A stretch of 64,000 nt of DNA from Odontocerum albicorne (Eukaryota > Arthropoda > Insecta > Trichoptera > Odontoceridae): contig OX463859.1 in the NCBI GenBank assembly GCA_949825065.1, positions 30,583,847-30,647,846 on the forward strand, written 5' to 3'. Each line of letters opens with the position of its first letter. Position 1 is the first letter of the stretch. Made by a program: the position numbers and the translations under genes. Under the pieces are notes generated by a model. It ran no database searches. It saw nothing but the letters and a program-made list of their open reading frames with translations, and had not been told where the DNA came from. Shown here one piece after another: positions 38,174-49,491 of the stretch.

Positions 38174-39459
38174 CGAGGGTAGTCCCAAAAGTACCCGACC
38201 TTTCAAAGAAAACACAAAAAATTTGGGAAAAAATATTTTTATTTCTCAACATAGTCTCCTTTCAGCTCGACACACTTTTCCCAGCGTTGTTCAATAGCTT
38301 CGATACCCTGTTTATAGTGAGAACCGTTGAGCGCCTCAAAATAGCCATCAACCGCAGATTCCACCTCTTCATTGTTGGCAAATCTTTTACCACCGAGCCA
38401 TTTTTTCAAGTTTGGAAAAAGAAAATAATCCGAGGGGGCTAAATCTGGCGAAAAGGGTGCGTGAGGAAGCAATTCGAACTTTAATTCATTGATTTTGGCC
38501 ACCGCGATAACGGATGTGTGAACTGGTGCATTGTTTTGATGAATCAACACTTTCTTTTTCGCCAAATGCGGCCGTTTTTTCTTGATTTTATCACTCAAAC
38601 GCTGCAATAAGTTTGCATAATATTCGCCGTTGATTGTTTTTCTTTTTTGAAGATAATGAAAATTATCCCACGCGCATCCCAAAAAACTGACGCCATGACC
38701 TTGCCTGCAGATGGAACTGTATTCGCCTTTTTTGGAGCCGATTCTCCCCTTTCAGTCCATTGTTTTTACTGTTCCTTCGTCTCAGGTGTGAAGTGATGGA
38801 CCCATGTTTCATCCATGGTTATGAATCGACGCAAAAACTCGGCTTTATTGCTGTGAAACATCGCCAAACACTCGATTGAAACATCCTCACGACGCTGTTT
38901 TTGTTCCATTGTGAGCAAACGCGGCACCCATCTTGCGCACACCTTTCTCATGTCCAAATTTTCAGTCAATATGCGATGTGCAACACTTTTTGAAATGCCT
39001 ACCATGTCTGCTAGCTTGCGCACTTTCAATCGACGGTCATCCAATACCATTTTGTGGATTTTCTTTACCATTTCTGGCGTGGTCACCTCATTTGGTCGAC
39101 CACTGCGATGTTCGTTTTGGCAGCTCGTACGGCCTCGTTTGAATTCTGCCACCCAATATTTTACTGTTGTAAACGAAGGAGCAGACTCCCCCAGAGTAGA
39201 ATCTAGCTCGGCTTTGATATTGGTTGGACCTAGACCTTTCAAATGAAAGTATTGTATCACATAATGATGACCAATTTTTTCCATGTTTACAAATTCACTG
39301 AGAGCGTTTACTATTGATGGCTGCCAAACAAATACTAAACAACGTAGCGTCAAACTTGAAACTTAAGCTTTATAAGTTTAGTACTTTCTACCATAGTAAT
39401 TTTTTAAAGCAACAACCGCCATCTATACGTCAGGTCGGGTACTTCTTGAACCACCCTCG
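38174..39459 (-). mobile_element. Full-length dead mariner (family of 9863-10392)
   Basis: TIRs CGAGGGTAGTCCCAAAAGTA and, inward from the right, CGAGGGTGGTTCAAGAAGTA are flanked by TA. Length is 1286 bp. It is the full-length counterpart of the deleted copy at 9863-10392. Confidence 0.93.
38239..39284 (-). pseudogene. mariner transposase, one stop and one frameshift
   Basis: It starts MEKIGHHYVIQYFHLKGLGP. HTH, GRPNEVTTPEMVKKI and WVPRLLTMEQKQRR lead to the first Asp (TMDETWVHHFTPETKEQ), followed directly by a TAA stop. AGKVMASVFWDARGIIF is followed by a small deletion and frameshift near 38660. Then come the second Asp position (LIHQNNAPVHTS, with Asn where Asp is expected) and the third (SPDLAPSDYFLF), ending ELKGDYVEK. 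The Asp-to-Asn change alone would abolish catalysis. Confidence 0.9.
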
Positions 39460-39645
39460 TAGATGTCATTATTATGCATTTATAATTTCAAACAGAATGA
39501 ACTACATTCAATTGAATTCACGTTAATGGAAGGATCACTGTATAAATATATTATTTAATTAACCTCTAAGAGAGTGAGATTTTGTAAGTAAAATAAAATA
39601 TTGGTTTTGTAAGTAATATAAAAAAATAATTGCGGCCGCCATATA

Positions 39646-40608
39646 CTATGCGTATCCAGAAAGTAAGTGTACTGAGGCTCTCACGACCGGATGGATTTTA
39701 TTTTCGACATGTTGGCTACACTTCCGTGTAGCCTGACCCTTCCCCTCCGCAACGAGACCGGTTCGAGGTCAGTACGTTGAGAAGTGTCGACGCGACAACA
39801 AGTTTCGTGAAAAATGTCAATACAATCTCCCGCCAAGTGCGAAATACTCGGCGTCATCCGTTATCTCGTTTGGAAGGGAAAACCTCCGGTTGAGGTTTAT
39901 AATGAGGTGAAAACTGCATATGGTGATAAAACTATGAATCGCACGAGTGTGTACAAGTGGTGTCGCGAGTTTAAAAACGGTCACGTCACACCTCTTCACC
40001 CTCCGCTAAAAAGTTCAAAACCACAATTTCAGCCAAGAAAATCATGGCATCCGTGTTTTGGGACTGTCAAGGCATAATTTTAATTGAATATATGCCTCAA
40101 GGGGAGACCATCAACTCTGCAAGATACTGTGAGACCCTAAAAAAATTGTGGAGGGCAATTCAGAACAAGAGGAGAGGCATGCTGACAAAGGGAGTCTGCC
40201 TGCTGCACGACAATGCCAGACCACACACGGCCAACGCCACGAAGGAACTGCTCGCCTCGTTTAAATGGGATGTCCTGAACCATCCCGCGCATTCCCTTGA
40301 CCTAGCACCTTCAGATTACTATCTCTTTACCTCCCTGAAGCTACACATGGGTGAAAAAAGGTTTTCAACCGACGAGGAGGTAAATGAGGAGGTGGAGAAG
40401 TGGACGGAGGGGTTGGCGGGAAACTACTTCGAGGAAGGCATCAAAAAGTTGATACCCCGCTTCACCACCTGCATTGAGAGGAATGGCGACTATGTCGAAA
40501 AATAGCTTACATATGTATGTACTACGGTAACCACGTAATTTTTTTATTTAAATAAAAAAAATTGTAGCCTACAAAAATTCAGTACACTTACTTTCTGGAT
40601 ATGCCTCG
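39646..40608 (+). mobile_element. mariner family A, copy 2 (different deletion)
   Basis: Ends CTATGCGTATCCAGAAAGTA and, inward from the right, CGAGGCATATCCAGAAAGTA are flanked by TA. The deletion joins the HTH region to the segment after the first catalytic Asp. Confidence 0.9.
39814..40505 (+). pseudogene. mariner family A transposase, first-Asp block deleted
   Basis: It begins MSIQSPAKCEILGVIRYLVW and keeps the HTH to CREFKNGH, where a junction leads into the VTPLHPPLKSSKPQFQ (out-of-frame) segment. From 40044 the frame reads VFWDCQGIILIEYMPQGETI, LLHDNARPHTANATKELLAS, SLDLAPSDYYLF (Pro to Leu change) and NGDYVEK. Confidence 0.87.
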
Positions 40609-40611
40609 TAT

Positions 40612-41035
40612 ATGAAATAATTTAATAGATAAAAACATTTGAGCCTTGTCAGTTTTATGGATAAATTCATGTATTCAGGAATAAAAACATTGGACGTACC
40701 GTGTAACATACGTCCATACTCTCTTGAGGTAAAAATTTGCTCGCCGTACACCGTACGGCCATACTCCTTTAGAGGTTAAGTACTGTGAATTTTCCTTAAC
40801 GACTAGAAATTGTGCTATTTTACAAATAAAAATATTGATTTGTAACATTTTATTTATTTTAATGTTCATACAGATTACATCATATATAAAATTATTGTAT
40901 CACACAAAAAAAGAAAATTACACCGATTAAGAACCACTGGCTTAGGTCCTTGCTTTTTAATTAAATTTAAAAATGTGGACATTCGTTTAAAATTTGGAAA
41001 AAAAATATTCTTCGTGGAGACAAAAAAAATTATTT
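40612..41035. other. AT-rich sequence, no gene seen
   Basis: Contains two imperfect copies of a GTAC CGTGTAACATACGTCCAT/ GTACACCGTACGGCCATACT motif near 40697-40770. No gene recognised. Confidence 0.4.
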
Positions 41036-41040
41036 GTATT

Positions 41041-41855
41041 ATAGAGGATCACGGTTAATCCGACTCACTGATAATTGAGCTCCGGATAATCGGCGCTCTA
41101 TTGTATTGAGAAAAAAAATCTCGATTTTTTTCTGCCTTTAATCCGAAACTCAGTTTTGTGACCCCGTATAATTGTGTCTACTGAACTATCTATAATATTT
41201 TTTTCTGCCTTTAACCTGTTCACCGCGTTAAAAATCAAATTCCACGAATCCTGTGCGCGGCACAATTTCAGCGTTTTTTAATTTCTAAGTTTAAATACAT
41301 ATTTTGTTTAGAACCACTGATATTTGATTACAACACCAAGTAAACATGACACTTAAGTAATTTTCTGATAATAAATAATAGTCATTATTCTTAAGGAGAC
41401 TCATTAAATAAAGGAGATAAACTAAACATTACGTACAATAAACAAAGGAATGCTACGATCGAATCAATGCTTCATGACACTCACCCAATCAAATGCATAT
41501 AGCACTAGTAATGTTTATTTACGTAAGAGAGACTCATCGCAGGACTCGATCCGCGCGACAGGTCGTTAATGCTGGAAATATTGAGAAACCAAAAAAATTC
41601 GGCGCTCTGTTTATTCAACAATATCTCATAAACTAATATATTATTTGACAAGGTTTTCAGAGATGTCGCTAGAATAAAGATTATTTTAAATTTTAGTCCA
41701 ATTTTTATTCCGGTTTTGTGTCATTTTTTTTAAGTATTTGTGATTTGAAACTTGGATTGTCGTCAGATCACAGGCGTTTGTGCTCCCCGCGGGGAACACG
41801 TTAATCCGAAACCCAGTTTTGTGACCCCGTATAATTGTGTCTACTGAACTATCGA
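41041..41855. repeat. Tigger-like fragment with a 70-bp tandem unit
   Basis: GATCACGGTTAATCCGACTC and GATAATCGGCGCTC resemble a Tigger terminus. The unit TTTTTTCTGCCTTTAATCCG ... TGTCTACTGAACTATC occurs at about 41125-41190 and again at 41801-41852. The second copy is split by the TTAA element at 41215-41800. Confidence 0.6.
41215..41800. mobile_element. TTAA element family 'CACCGCG', copy 2
   Basis: It starts CCTGTTCACCGCGTTAAAAA and ends GTGCTCCCCGCGGGGAACACG, between TTAA at 41211-41214 and 41801-41804. Length is 586 bp. The interior has a string of open codons shared with other copies (RKRDLVMF...), but no recognised domain. Confidence 0.87.
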
Positions 41856-42765
41856 TTTTACTGAATTTTATTTTGTTCAATACCCTATTTAATTAATATT
41901 TGAATTGATTATTTATAAGTGTAATCCAATTGCTTTTTCAGTGTTTTCATAAAATGAAATATCACGGCAATTTATTTTAGTTCTTAATTGTCGGTAGATT
42001 ATGTCACAATCTAATTCATGTTTTAATATTAACCCTTATATTGGCAAAGTTCAATTTATCCAAATATTAACGTTTTTCTTTGGTGATTCCTTGTTATATG
42101 GTAAGTTATGAAGGAAAATTGAGGGAAAAAAAATCACAACTTTTCCTTTTATTTTTTTTTATATGTAACACCCACGTTACATTGCTAAAATATCAATTTT
42201 TATAAAACACAAAAAGGGCTATAAAATGATTCTATAATCTAAAACAAAAACAACATTTACATAGCTGAATTATCAACAAATAAAATGGTTTGAATAAAAT
42301 TTTCTCTACATGTAGCGATTAATAAGATATTTAGATTGTTTAACCCAATTTTCAAAACGCTCCCACGCTGTCCAGACATGTTGACCCGATGTCGTTTGAA
42401 AGCTTGTAGCGTTGTCAATATTTATCACCAGATGATAACACTGCACACAATAGTGCATGTATAGTATTTGAATGTGTTGCCATATTTGAAATTACGTTAC
42501 TGTTTCTGAGTTTTTTTTTTTAAATCCCTAAATTAGTGTAACACCTGTGTTACAATGCCATGATAAGGGTTAAGAATCTACTTTAAGTATATTAAATGAA
42601 AATGTATAAAAATTGTTATGATTAATTCAACTAATGTTCTGTTAATAAATTGAATTAATTGTTTTATATATTTTATCTCTATCCTTGAAACATAAAATCT
42701 AAGAACAAATAAATTAGATTTTTGTCATAATGGAACAACGAATAACAATCTGTTCATCTTCACTC
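41856..42765. other. AT-rich sequence, no gene seen
   Basis: Contains ATATGTAACACCCACGTTAC near 42160 and a similar TAACACCTGTGTTAC at 42539, spaced ~375 bp. These may be ends of a small element, but I could not define it. Confidence 0.4.
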
Positions 42766-42769
42766 TCCA

Positions 42770-43440
42770 GATATGAAACTGATCCGTTTCTTAGAAAAAT
42801 TGTTACTGGGGATGAGAAGTGGATCCTTTACACCAATCCAAGGAGAAAAAAAAACAATGGTTTTCGACGAATCAGGTACCTGTGTCTACCCCTCAGCTGA
42901 CATTGACTCTGAAAAAGGTTTTCTTTTGTGTTTGGTGGGATATTTTGGAAGTTATTCATTATAAATTACTAAAACCTGGTCAGACTGTTACAGCAGATGT
43001 GTATTGTGCCCAATTCGAAAGATTAAAGGCAGAACTGATTAAAAAATGATCAGTTTTAGTAAAGAATCAGAGAAGAATTCTACAACATGATAATGCAAGA
43101 CCACACGCAGCAAGGATTACGCAGGACAAAATAAGAGAGCTAGATTTATAAGTTCTGCAGCATCCACCATATTCACCTGATATTGCACCTTTGGATTACC
43201 ATATTTTTAAGTCGATGGAACATTCGCTTCGAGATAAAAATCGACGAATGTCGAACAAGTCTGAAATCACTTGGGAGTCATATTTTACCGAAAAACCGCC
43301 AGAATTATATGAATAAGGTATTAAAAAACTGCCTATTCTGTGGAGGAAGATCATCGGTAACAACGGTAATTATTTAACGGAATAATATTGTATAGTTTTT
43401 GTTTAAATAAATTTTTTGTCGCATCAAAAAAAATTGTCAT
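42770..43440 (+). pseudogene. mariner-like (maT-type) transposase, C-terminal half
   Basis: Spread over frames are FLRKIVTGDEKWILYTNPRR-like (first Asp), VFFCVWWDILEVIHYKLLKP, RILQHDNARPHAARITQ (second Asp) and PPYSPDIAPLDYHIF (third). Several frameshifts and stops (about 43047, 43150, 43315) disable it. The element ends near CTTTCCGCTTTACCTAATA, like the right end of 52101-52951. Confidence 0.8.
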
Positions 43441-43838
43441 TTCTTTCCGCTTTACCTAATATTTAAATTAGGATATGAGTTAATTCTACTTATTTCATCG
43501 TACAATAGATTTTAATTCATGTTCATTTTTAATATTGATTCAACTTCTAGTATATTATACTTGAGGCTTTTTAAATAATTTGATTGTTATTGAATATAAA
43601 AAATATTTAAAAGAAAAAATATTTTGACTTAATTTTGTGGACACAAACACATAAAAAATCATTGAAAAATCCCGAATTCTGGGCCAATATAATACTGCTG
43701 GCAACCCTAACTTTAAGAGTAATTTATTTTTTTTACGAATTGCAAGCAGTATAATAAGAATTTTCTACAAATAGGTAAAATAAATATATACTATAATATA
43801 ACTTTTTCTTATTGTGCACCACCATTTTAACTTAACAT

Positions 43839-44395
43839 TATACTTGAGAAAATGTAGGATGGTCCCTGTGACGTTTGAAATGTCATGTCTCCAAGGGATG
43901 GGGTAAAATTGAATAGTTTTTTTATAAATTGAAAAACTATTTTTCTCGAAACTGACGTTTTAATTCCTAATTTTCATTATACTGACTTTCTAATGTATTG
44001 TATGATTTGTATCTATCTTTAAATAGGCCAAGATCCACTATGAATTAATACTAATTACGAACATTTAATTTTATGTTTAAAAAAATCGAAAATCCAATTA
44101 TCGTATACCCTATCCCTAGCCAATGCAGACTAACGTAGTGACTTTTGACAAACGTCATCAAATATTATTTGATTTTAACAAACTGCCACATTTTTGCTAA
44201 TTTGTAACAAGATGTATTAATTTGTCATTATTGTTAGTTTTATGTAATGTATTTACCTAAATAATTTTGTATTTATTAGAATCGAGGCTTATATTATAGT
44301 TGATAAAATAATTAAAATTACTGAACGTCGTTACAAGGTTGTATTGGGGCAAATGTGAACTGTCATAGGGACCATGCTACATTTTCTCAAGTATA
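43839..44395. mobile_element. 557-bp TIR element (MITE), copy 2
   Basis: It has the same TIRs as 33558-34140 (TATACTTGAGAAAATGTAGG ... CTACATTTTCTCAAGTATA) and closely similar interior, with small deletions. No coding capacity. Confidence 0.9.
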
Positions 44396-44471
44396 GCTGC
44401 TATTATTTGTCGAAGAATACATCCCATCTATTTTCAACTATTAAGTCAATCCATGAACTTGATTTGTGGAA

Positions 44472-45450
44472 TCATTGGTTAGTTGTACTAAAATAATCAA
44501 GTATGTGGTGGCCGAACCCATTATCTGAAACAGAAATGAACACATTGGTGAGTTGTACTAAAATAATCAAGTATGTGGTGGCCGAGCCCATTATCTGAAA
44601 CAGAAATGAACCCATTGGTGAGTTGTACTAAAATAATCAAGTATGTGGTGGCCGAACCCATTATCTGAAACAGAAATGAACCCATTGGTGAGTTGTACTA
44701 AAATAATCAAGTATGTGGTGGCCGAGCCCATTATCTGAAACAGAAATGAACCCATTGGTGACTTATACTAAAATAATCAAGTATGTGTTGGCCGAGCCCA
44801 TTATCTGAAACAGAAATGAACCCATTGGTGAGTTGTACTAAAATAATCAAGTATGTGGTGGCCGAGCCCATTATCTGAAACAGAAATGAACCCATTGGTG
44901 AGTTGTACTAAAATAATCAAGTATGTGTTGGCCGAGCCCATTATCTGAAACAGAAATGAACCCATTGGTGAGTTGTACTAAAATAATCAAGTATGTGGTG
45001 GCCGAGCCCATTATCTGAAACAGAAATGAACCCATTGGTGAGTTGTACTAAAATAATCAAGTATGTGGTGGCCGAGCCCATTATCTGAAACAGAAATGAA
45101 CACATTGGTGAGTTGTACTAAAATAATCAAGTATGTGGTGGCCGAGCCCATTATCTGAAACAGAAATGAACACATTGGTGAGTTGTACTAAAATAATCAA
45201 GTATGTGGTGGCCGAGCCCATTATCTGAAACAGAAATGAACCCATTGGTGAGTTGTACTAAAATAATCAAGTATGTGGTGGCCGAGCCCATTATCTGAAA
45301 CAGAAATGAACACATTGGTGAGTTGTACTAAAATAATCAAGTATGTGGTGGCCGAGCCCATTATCAAACAGAAAGGAAACCATTGGTGAGTTGTACTAAA
45401 ATAATCAAGTATGTCGTGGCCGAACCCATTATCTGAAACAGAAATGAGCT
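44472..45450. repeat. Satellite-like array, 60 bp x 16
   Basis: Sixteen units of 60 bp contain CATTGGTGAGTTGTACTAAA and ATAATCAAGTATGTGGTGGC. The spacing is exactly 60 except in the last two units, which have small deletions. Most units differ at one or two positions (GCCGAGCCC / GCCGAACCC; GAACCC / GAACAC). Because 60 is a multiple of 3, parts of the minus strand stay open, but no protein is implied. Confidence 0.97.
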
Positions 45451-46000
45451 CATTGAATCCCACGATACCATAGACTCCTGATCAATATGATTGTCAGCTA
45501 TCCTGTGGATTGAAGATGCCTGTGCATGTAATGGTTTATTGTGTACAAACTATTGTACTTCAGCAAGCGCACATTCTTGACATCAAATCTAAAGTTCCAA
45601 TGGCAAGGAGATTCAGCTTCCGAGATGATCAGTTGGTTTGACTTACTACAACCTTTCATTAGGTTGAGTTTTATTAGTCTAAGAGTAAAACCACTCCGGA
45701 AGTAAATCCACCAGGAATCGAATCTATGACACCCACATGCTGTTAATGTGAATGCTAACCATTAGACCACAATCGCTAAACCTTTTTTAATAGGTACATT
45801 ACTAAGGTCTCCTTGGTTACGAGCTATGTTATGTACCCAAAGAATCGGAGAACTTGTCAAAGGCATATTGTTCACAATCTGTCGGTGATTCAGTTTGGAG
45901 AGGTCTGTGGTTACTGGAGGCATGGAAGAACAATGCACAAGAGGAAGAATCCCAATGCATGTGACTGACCAAGTGAAAGATGCAACTGAACTACCCTTAA
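45451..46000. other. Unassigned sequence with SINE-like piece
   Basis: At 45690-45785 the minus strand has GTGGTCTAATGGTTAGCATT and ATTCGATTCCTGGTGG, good A and B boxes of a tRNA-derived SINE. The rest is unassigned. Confidence 0.55.
45690..45785 (-). mobile_element. tRNA-derived SINE head
   Basis: Read on minus, TGTGGTCTAATGGTTAGC gives an A box and ATAGATTCGATTCCTGG a B box at tRNA-like spacing. A normal 7-bp acceptor stem is not evident, so a SINE or tRNA pseudogene is more likely than a working tRNA. Confidence 0.55.
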
Positions 46001-46580
46001 CCCTTCCTTCCCTGTGATGTGTAACTAGTACACATTGCTTCAAAAAATTTTAATATCTATAAATATAATAAATACTGGGTTCAGATTTTAAGTATGCCTC
46101 CGTAATACATTTACGCATTGAATTAAAATAAAATAAAAATTAGCACTTATCGGCCACATCAGATATATTTTGTGAAAATCGGGAATAAATTCACCAATAC
46201 AATCAAACGTGTGCCAGTGTGTGACGTAGGTATATTCATTCTAAAAAAACGCTATGGGTGAGGAAGCAACGCTATTCACGTCTCACTCTACTTCGGTATA
46301 TGGAAACGTAAGAAATAGAATCTCAGTTCGCTCGTTTCAGTAGCTCTCAGACTTTTGTTTGAGGCGGTCGTTTTGTGAACATCGGCTGATGTTTTTTTTT
46401 CATGTTTTTAGCAATTAAATTTTAATTACAACTTGACTTCAAATTTAATTAATTTAAGCGATTGGCTATGAATATACTTATTTTTCCGATTTTAAATAGT
46501 TCATTTTTACATGTGTATTGATGTATATTGAATACACAGCACTGGAACACGCGGATTTTTTTAGCACAGAAAGGGAAAAG
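46001..46580. mobile_element. TTAA family 'CCCTGTG', copy 1
   Basis: Ends CCCTTCCTTCCCTGTGATG and, inward from the right, CTTTTCCCTTTCTGTGCTAA lie between TTAA at 45997-46000 and 46581-46584. Length is 580 bp. Copy 2 is at 60074-60692. No coding domain is seen. Confidence 0.85.
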
Positions 46581-46581
46581 T

Positions 46582-47060
46582 TAATAACTGCCCTTTTAGC
46601 TGCGGAATACAGGGATGAATGTAGAGGAGTTGTCGGTCGCTATCATGGGAGTCACGATGCTCAGTCATGCGCTACATATTCAAACAATGATTACTAAGGT
46701 CCAAAAGTTTCCAGTCGGAACAAGTCAGATTGTGTAGGGACAGATACCATGCTAGCCACGCCCATCACATGGTCAGGTGATGTTACAATTAAAATTTGAT
46801 ACTTCTATCCTCAGTAGTATAATAAATCTATCCATTTTTCCCAAATGATTGGTATCAGTAATGCTGTCCAGAGCCGGGATAAGGGTGAGGCAACCAGAAC
46901 ATTCATCCCAAACGCTATATCTTACAGGTGCCAAAATCGACCAGTAATTTTTTTCTTCGTATAATTAAAAAAAAATTAATCTAAAAAGCATTATAAGGAA
47001 ATAAACTTCCGAGTAATACTTAAATAATACATATCATCACGCCGTGTCCCTTACGGGGTA
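46582..47060. other. No gene seen
   Basis: No recognised feature; a GCGGAATACAGGGATGAATG stretch keeps an open plus frame across the TTAA insertion point, but without family motifs. Confidence 0.4.
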
Positions 47061-47320
47061 GGCAGAGACAGCAGATCTCCCAACTTTTCTATCCAAGCAC
47101 ACAACTTTCGCCTCTTCCACATTCACAAATCTCATCATATACAATCTTCTTTAATTCATACTTACCTCCTTTCAAAATCTGGTATATTTGGTCCAGCCAC
47201 GTTTTCCTCAGTCTAACTCTTCTACGCATATCTTGCACTTCTGACTTGTTAACTCACATCTACAAATCATCTTAACGTTCCTTTCTTCACCTTACTTAAA
47301 ACATATATTTTATCCATACA
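47061..47320 (-). mobile_element. Non-LTR 3' end fragment
   Basis: The minus strand reads RRRVRLRKTWLDQIYQILKG then YELKKIVYDEICECGRGE, a degraded C-terminus of a non-LTR reverse transcriptase. It ends CTGCCTACCCCGTAAGGGAC. A related fragment is at 28070-28310. Confidence 0.6.
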
Positions 47321-47360
47321 TTCAGTTCTGATGTCTTCATTTTACCTTTCAAACATTAAG

Positions 47361-47860
47361 ACCGTGGCCACACAGGTAGGAGTCTCGCTTGATGCTTAGA
47401 GCTATGTTGCAAATTAGGCAACATATCCTAGCGAACCAACGCATCGCATACTATCGCAGTGACCACACTGCACACTTCGCGCCACGTTGCATGACGATTA
47501 GTCATCGAGTGAAATTCCGAGCGAACAGACGTGTTGGTTAATTTACAAGATGGCGGAAGTTTTAATGACAGCTGTGTATAAAAAGGAGCCTTTGTGGAAC
47601 CCATCGAGCAAATTTTACAAAAAAGTACCTGTAATAAAATCACTTTGGAATGAAGTTGCACAGAAAGTAAATAAAGATGGTAAGTCTTAATGAAATTGGT
47701 TAGTTTTGAGAGTGACATCGTGTGTTGACTCAATCACTCCCGACTGCCAAATGAATTTGTGCGTAGCACTTTGGTGTGGCCATGCATGAAGTTACCTAGT
47801 ATATGAGTCACGTAAAATCTAGCTTAGCGCCTAACGAAGCATTTTGGTATGGCCTCGGCC
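47361..47860 (+). mobile_element. PIF/Harbinger-like element, copy 2
   Basis: It has the same organisation as 3848-4348 but in the opposite orientation: GACCGTGGCCACACAGGTAG at the left and GGTATGGCCTCGGCC at the right. The left target duplication is decayed. It contains the MADF exon in an intact frame. Confidence 0.82.
47550..47679 (+). CDS. MADF-domain coding exon inside a Harbinger element
   Basis: ATG at 47550 opens a 130-bp exon that ends at GATG|GTAAGT. It encodes MAEVLMTAVYKKEPLWNPSS, KFYKKVPVIKSLWNEVAQKV and NKD. The spacing of YKK-x-PLWN, FYKK and LWNEVA is that of a MADF/Myb-like DNA-binding domain, roughly its first half. MADF proteins are the usual partner of Harbinger transposases. 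The downstream exons are missing from the element. The homologous exon at 4029-4158 has a stop, so this copy is the better preserved. Whether it is transcribed or spliced to anything cannot be told. Confidence 0.6.
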
Positions 47861-47924
47861 AAACACTTCACAAATTCTCCCTAGTGCATGCATTTCCACA
47901 GCATTAATCTTACTCTTATCTTTC

Positions 47925-47990
47925 TTCCGCTCCAAGTCCATGTTTCACTTCCATACATCACGGTGGACGCCAACACACTGTATAAATGTA
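47925..47990 (-). mobile_element. Reverse transcriptase scrap
   Basis: The minus strand reads LYSVLASTVMYGSETWTWSG, the 'YG-x-E-x-W' block after the catalytic region of non-LTR reverse transcriptases. It is an orphan fragment. Confidence 0.6.
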
Positions 47991-48002
47991 TAAAATAAAA
48001 AA

Positions 48003-48299
48003 TTGTTTTGTGTTGATAATTACCGAAAACATCAGCTCTGCGTCAATGTAAAAAAGATCATTGGCCGAGAATTTCGGGAACCGGTGGAGCAAATAAGAAG
48101 ATATTTGATGGAGCTAAAATTAAAAGACATTTATTGTATTAAAAACTTTTCGAACTTTGGTGCCGAATGCTTTACATCTTATGGACTGCAAGATACCAAT
48201 ATGTTCATCCTCCAAAATCTACAGGTCAAAAAAAAATGCTTTCAATGTCGCATTTGTACAGAGGCACCTCTAGACAGTTTGCAACATGTGCTCCCCTAG
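48003..48299. other. Unassigned open stretch
   Basis: An open plus frame of 98 codons (KKIIGREFREPVEQIRRYLM and later CFQCRICTEAPLDSLQHVLP) has no family I recognise and no splice context. It may be decayed transposon sequence. Confidence 0.3.
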
Positions 48300-48394
48300 T
48301 GCTGGTAAGCCAATGTACTCCATTTAAGTAAATGTACTTAAATGGAGTTTTAATTTGAGCTAATTTAATTAATAACTATTAAATATATTTTTAA

Positions 48395-49482
48395 CCTGTT
48401 CACCGCGTTAAAAATCAAATTCCACGAATCCTGTGCGCGGCACAATTTCAGCGTTTTTTAATTTCTAAGTTTAAACACATATTTTGTTTAGAACCACTGA
48501 TATTTGATTACAACACCAAGTAAACATGACAATTTTCTGATAATAAATAATAGTCATTACTCTTAAGGAGACTCATTTAATAAAGGAGATAAACTAAATA
48601 TTACGTAAAATACACAAAGGAATGCTACAGATCAGATCACCGGCGTTTGTGCTTCCCGCGAGGAACATGTTAAATAGTTTGCCAATGATCCAATAATCCA
48701 ATGCGCTTTATATATCCTGAAAACTAGATAGTAACCAATAAGCCTACTTCTGATGGCTGTACAACTCGTGCAGAGTTTTATCCAAAACAATGCTTCTTGA
48801 TTTTGGAGAATCTCGGATCTTTTGTTTCTTTCTATTTTATCTTTCTCCCAATTTCTCCAGGTCGGCCATTACATTGTCCTTTAATGCTGTCTAGAACTAC
48901 CTAAATATCGTGTGTTTCTATCCTTTTCTCTAAACATCATGTTTTTCTCCCAACAACCCCAATCAAATATCCAAAAAATATCCCACATCCGTCTCATAAG
49001 TCCGATGAAGGAGTAAGATGTTCCAAAGTCAGACCGATACTCTGAACACAAACCTTAAATGAAGGAGATAAACTTAACATTACGTAAAATAAACAAAGGA
49101 ATGCTACGATCAAATCAATGCTTCATGACACTCACCCAATCAAATGCATATAGCACTAGTAATGTTTATTTACGTAAGAGAGACTTAGTAATGTTTATTT
49201 ACGTAAGAGAGACTCATCGCAGGACTCGATCCGCGCGACAGGTCGTTAATGCTGGAAATATTGAGAAACCAAAAAAATTCGGCGCTCTGTTTATTCAACA
49301 ATATCTCATAAACTAATATATTATTTGACAAGGTTTTCAGAGATGTCGCTAGAATAAAGATTATTTTAAATTTTAGTTCAATTTTTATTCCGGTTTTGTG
49401 TCATTTTTTTTAAGTATTTGTGATTTGAAACTTGGATTGTCGTCAGATCACAGGCGTTTGTGTTCCCCGCGGGGAAAGAGTT
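48395..49482. mobile_element. TTAA element family 'CACCGCG', chimeric copy 3
   Basis: After TTAA (48391-48394) comes a short element like 34617-34897, then the ~380-bp flank also seen at 34902-35280. It re-enters the element interior at TTAAATGAAGGAGATAAAC (about 49054) and ends CCCCGCGGGGAAAGAG before TTAA. A 45-bp tandem (TAGTAATGTTTATTTACGTA) lies at 49158-49215. Confidence 0.8.
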
Positions 49483-49491
49483 AAACACATG

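Noticed and set aside
45221..45463. Minus-strand frame with repeated DNGFGHDILDYFSTTHQW
   Set aside because: Produced by the 60-bp repeat, which is a multiple of three; closes when a unit has a deletion.
45997..46700. Coding exon interrupted by the TTAA element at 46001
   Set aside because: Flanks can be read as one open frame (HVTDQVKDATELPL then ITALLAAEYRDECRG), but no family motif or splice context supports it.
49059..49316. Frame MKEINLTLRKINKGMLRSNQ repeated at 57069-57284
   Set aside because: Identical because both are copies of the same TTAA element; no domain recognised and the copies at 41215 and 34617 do not keep it.
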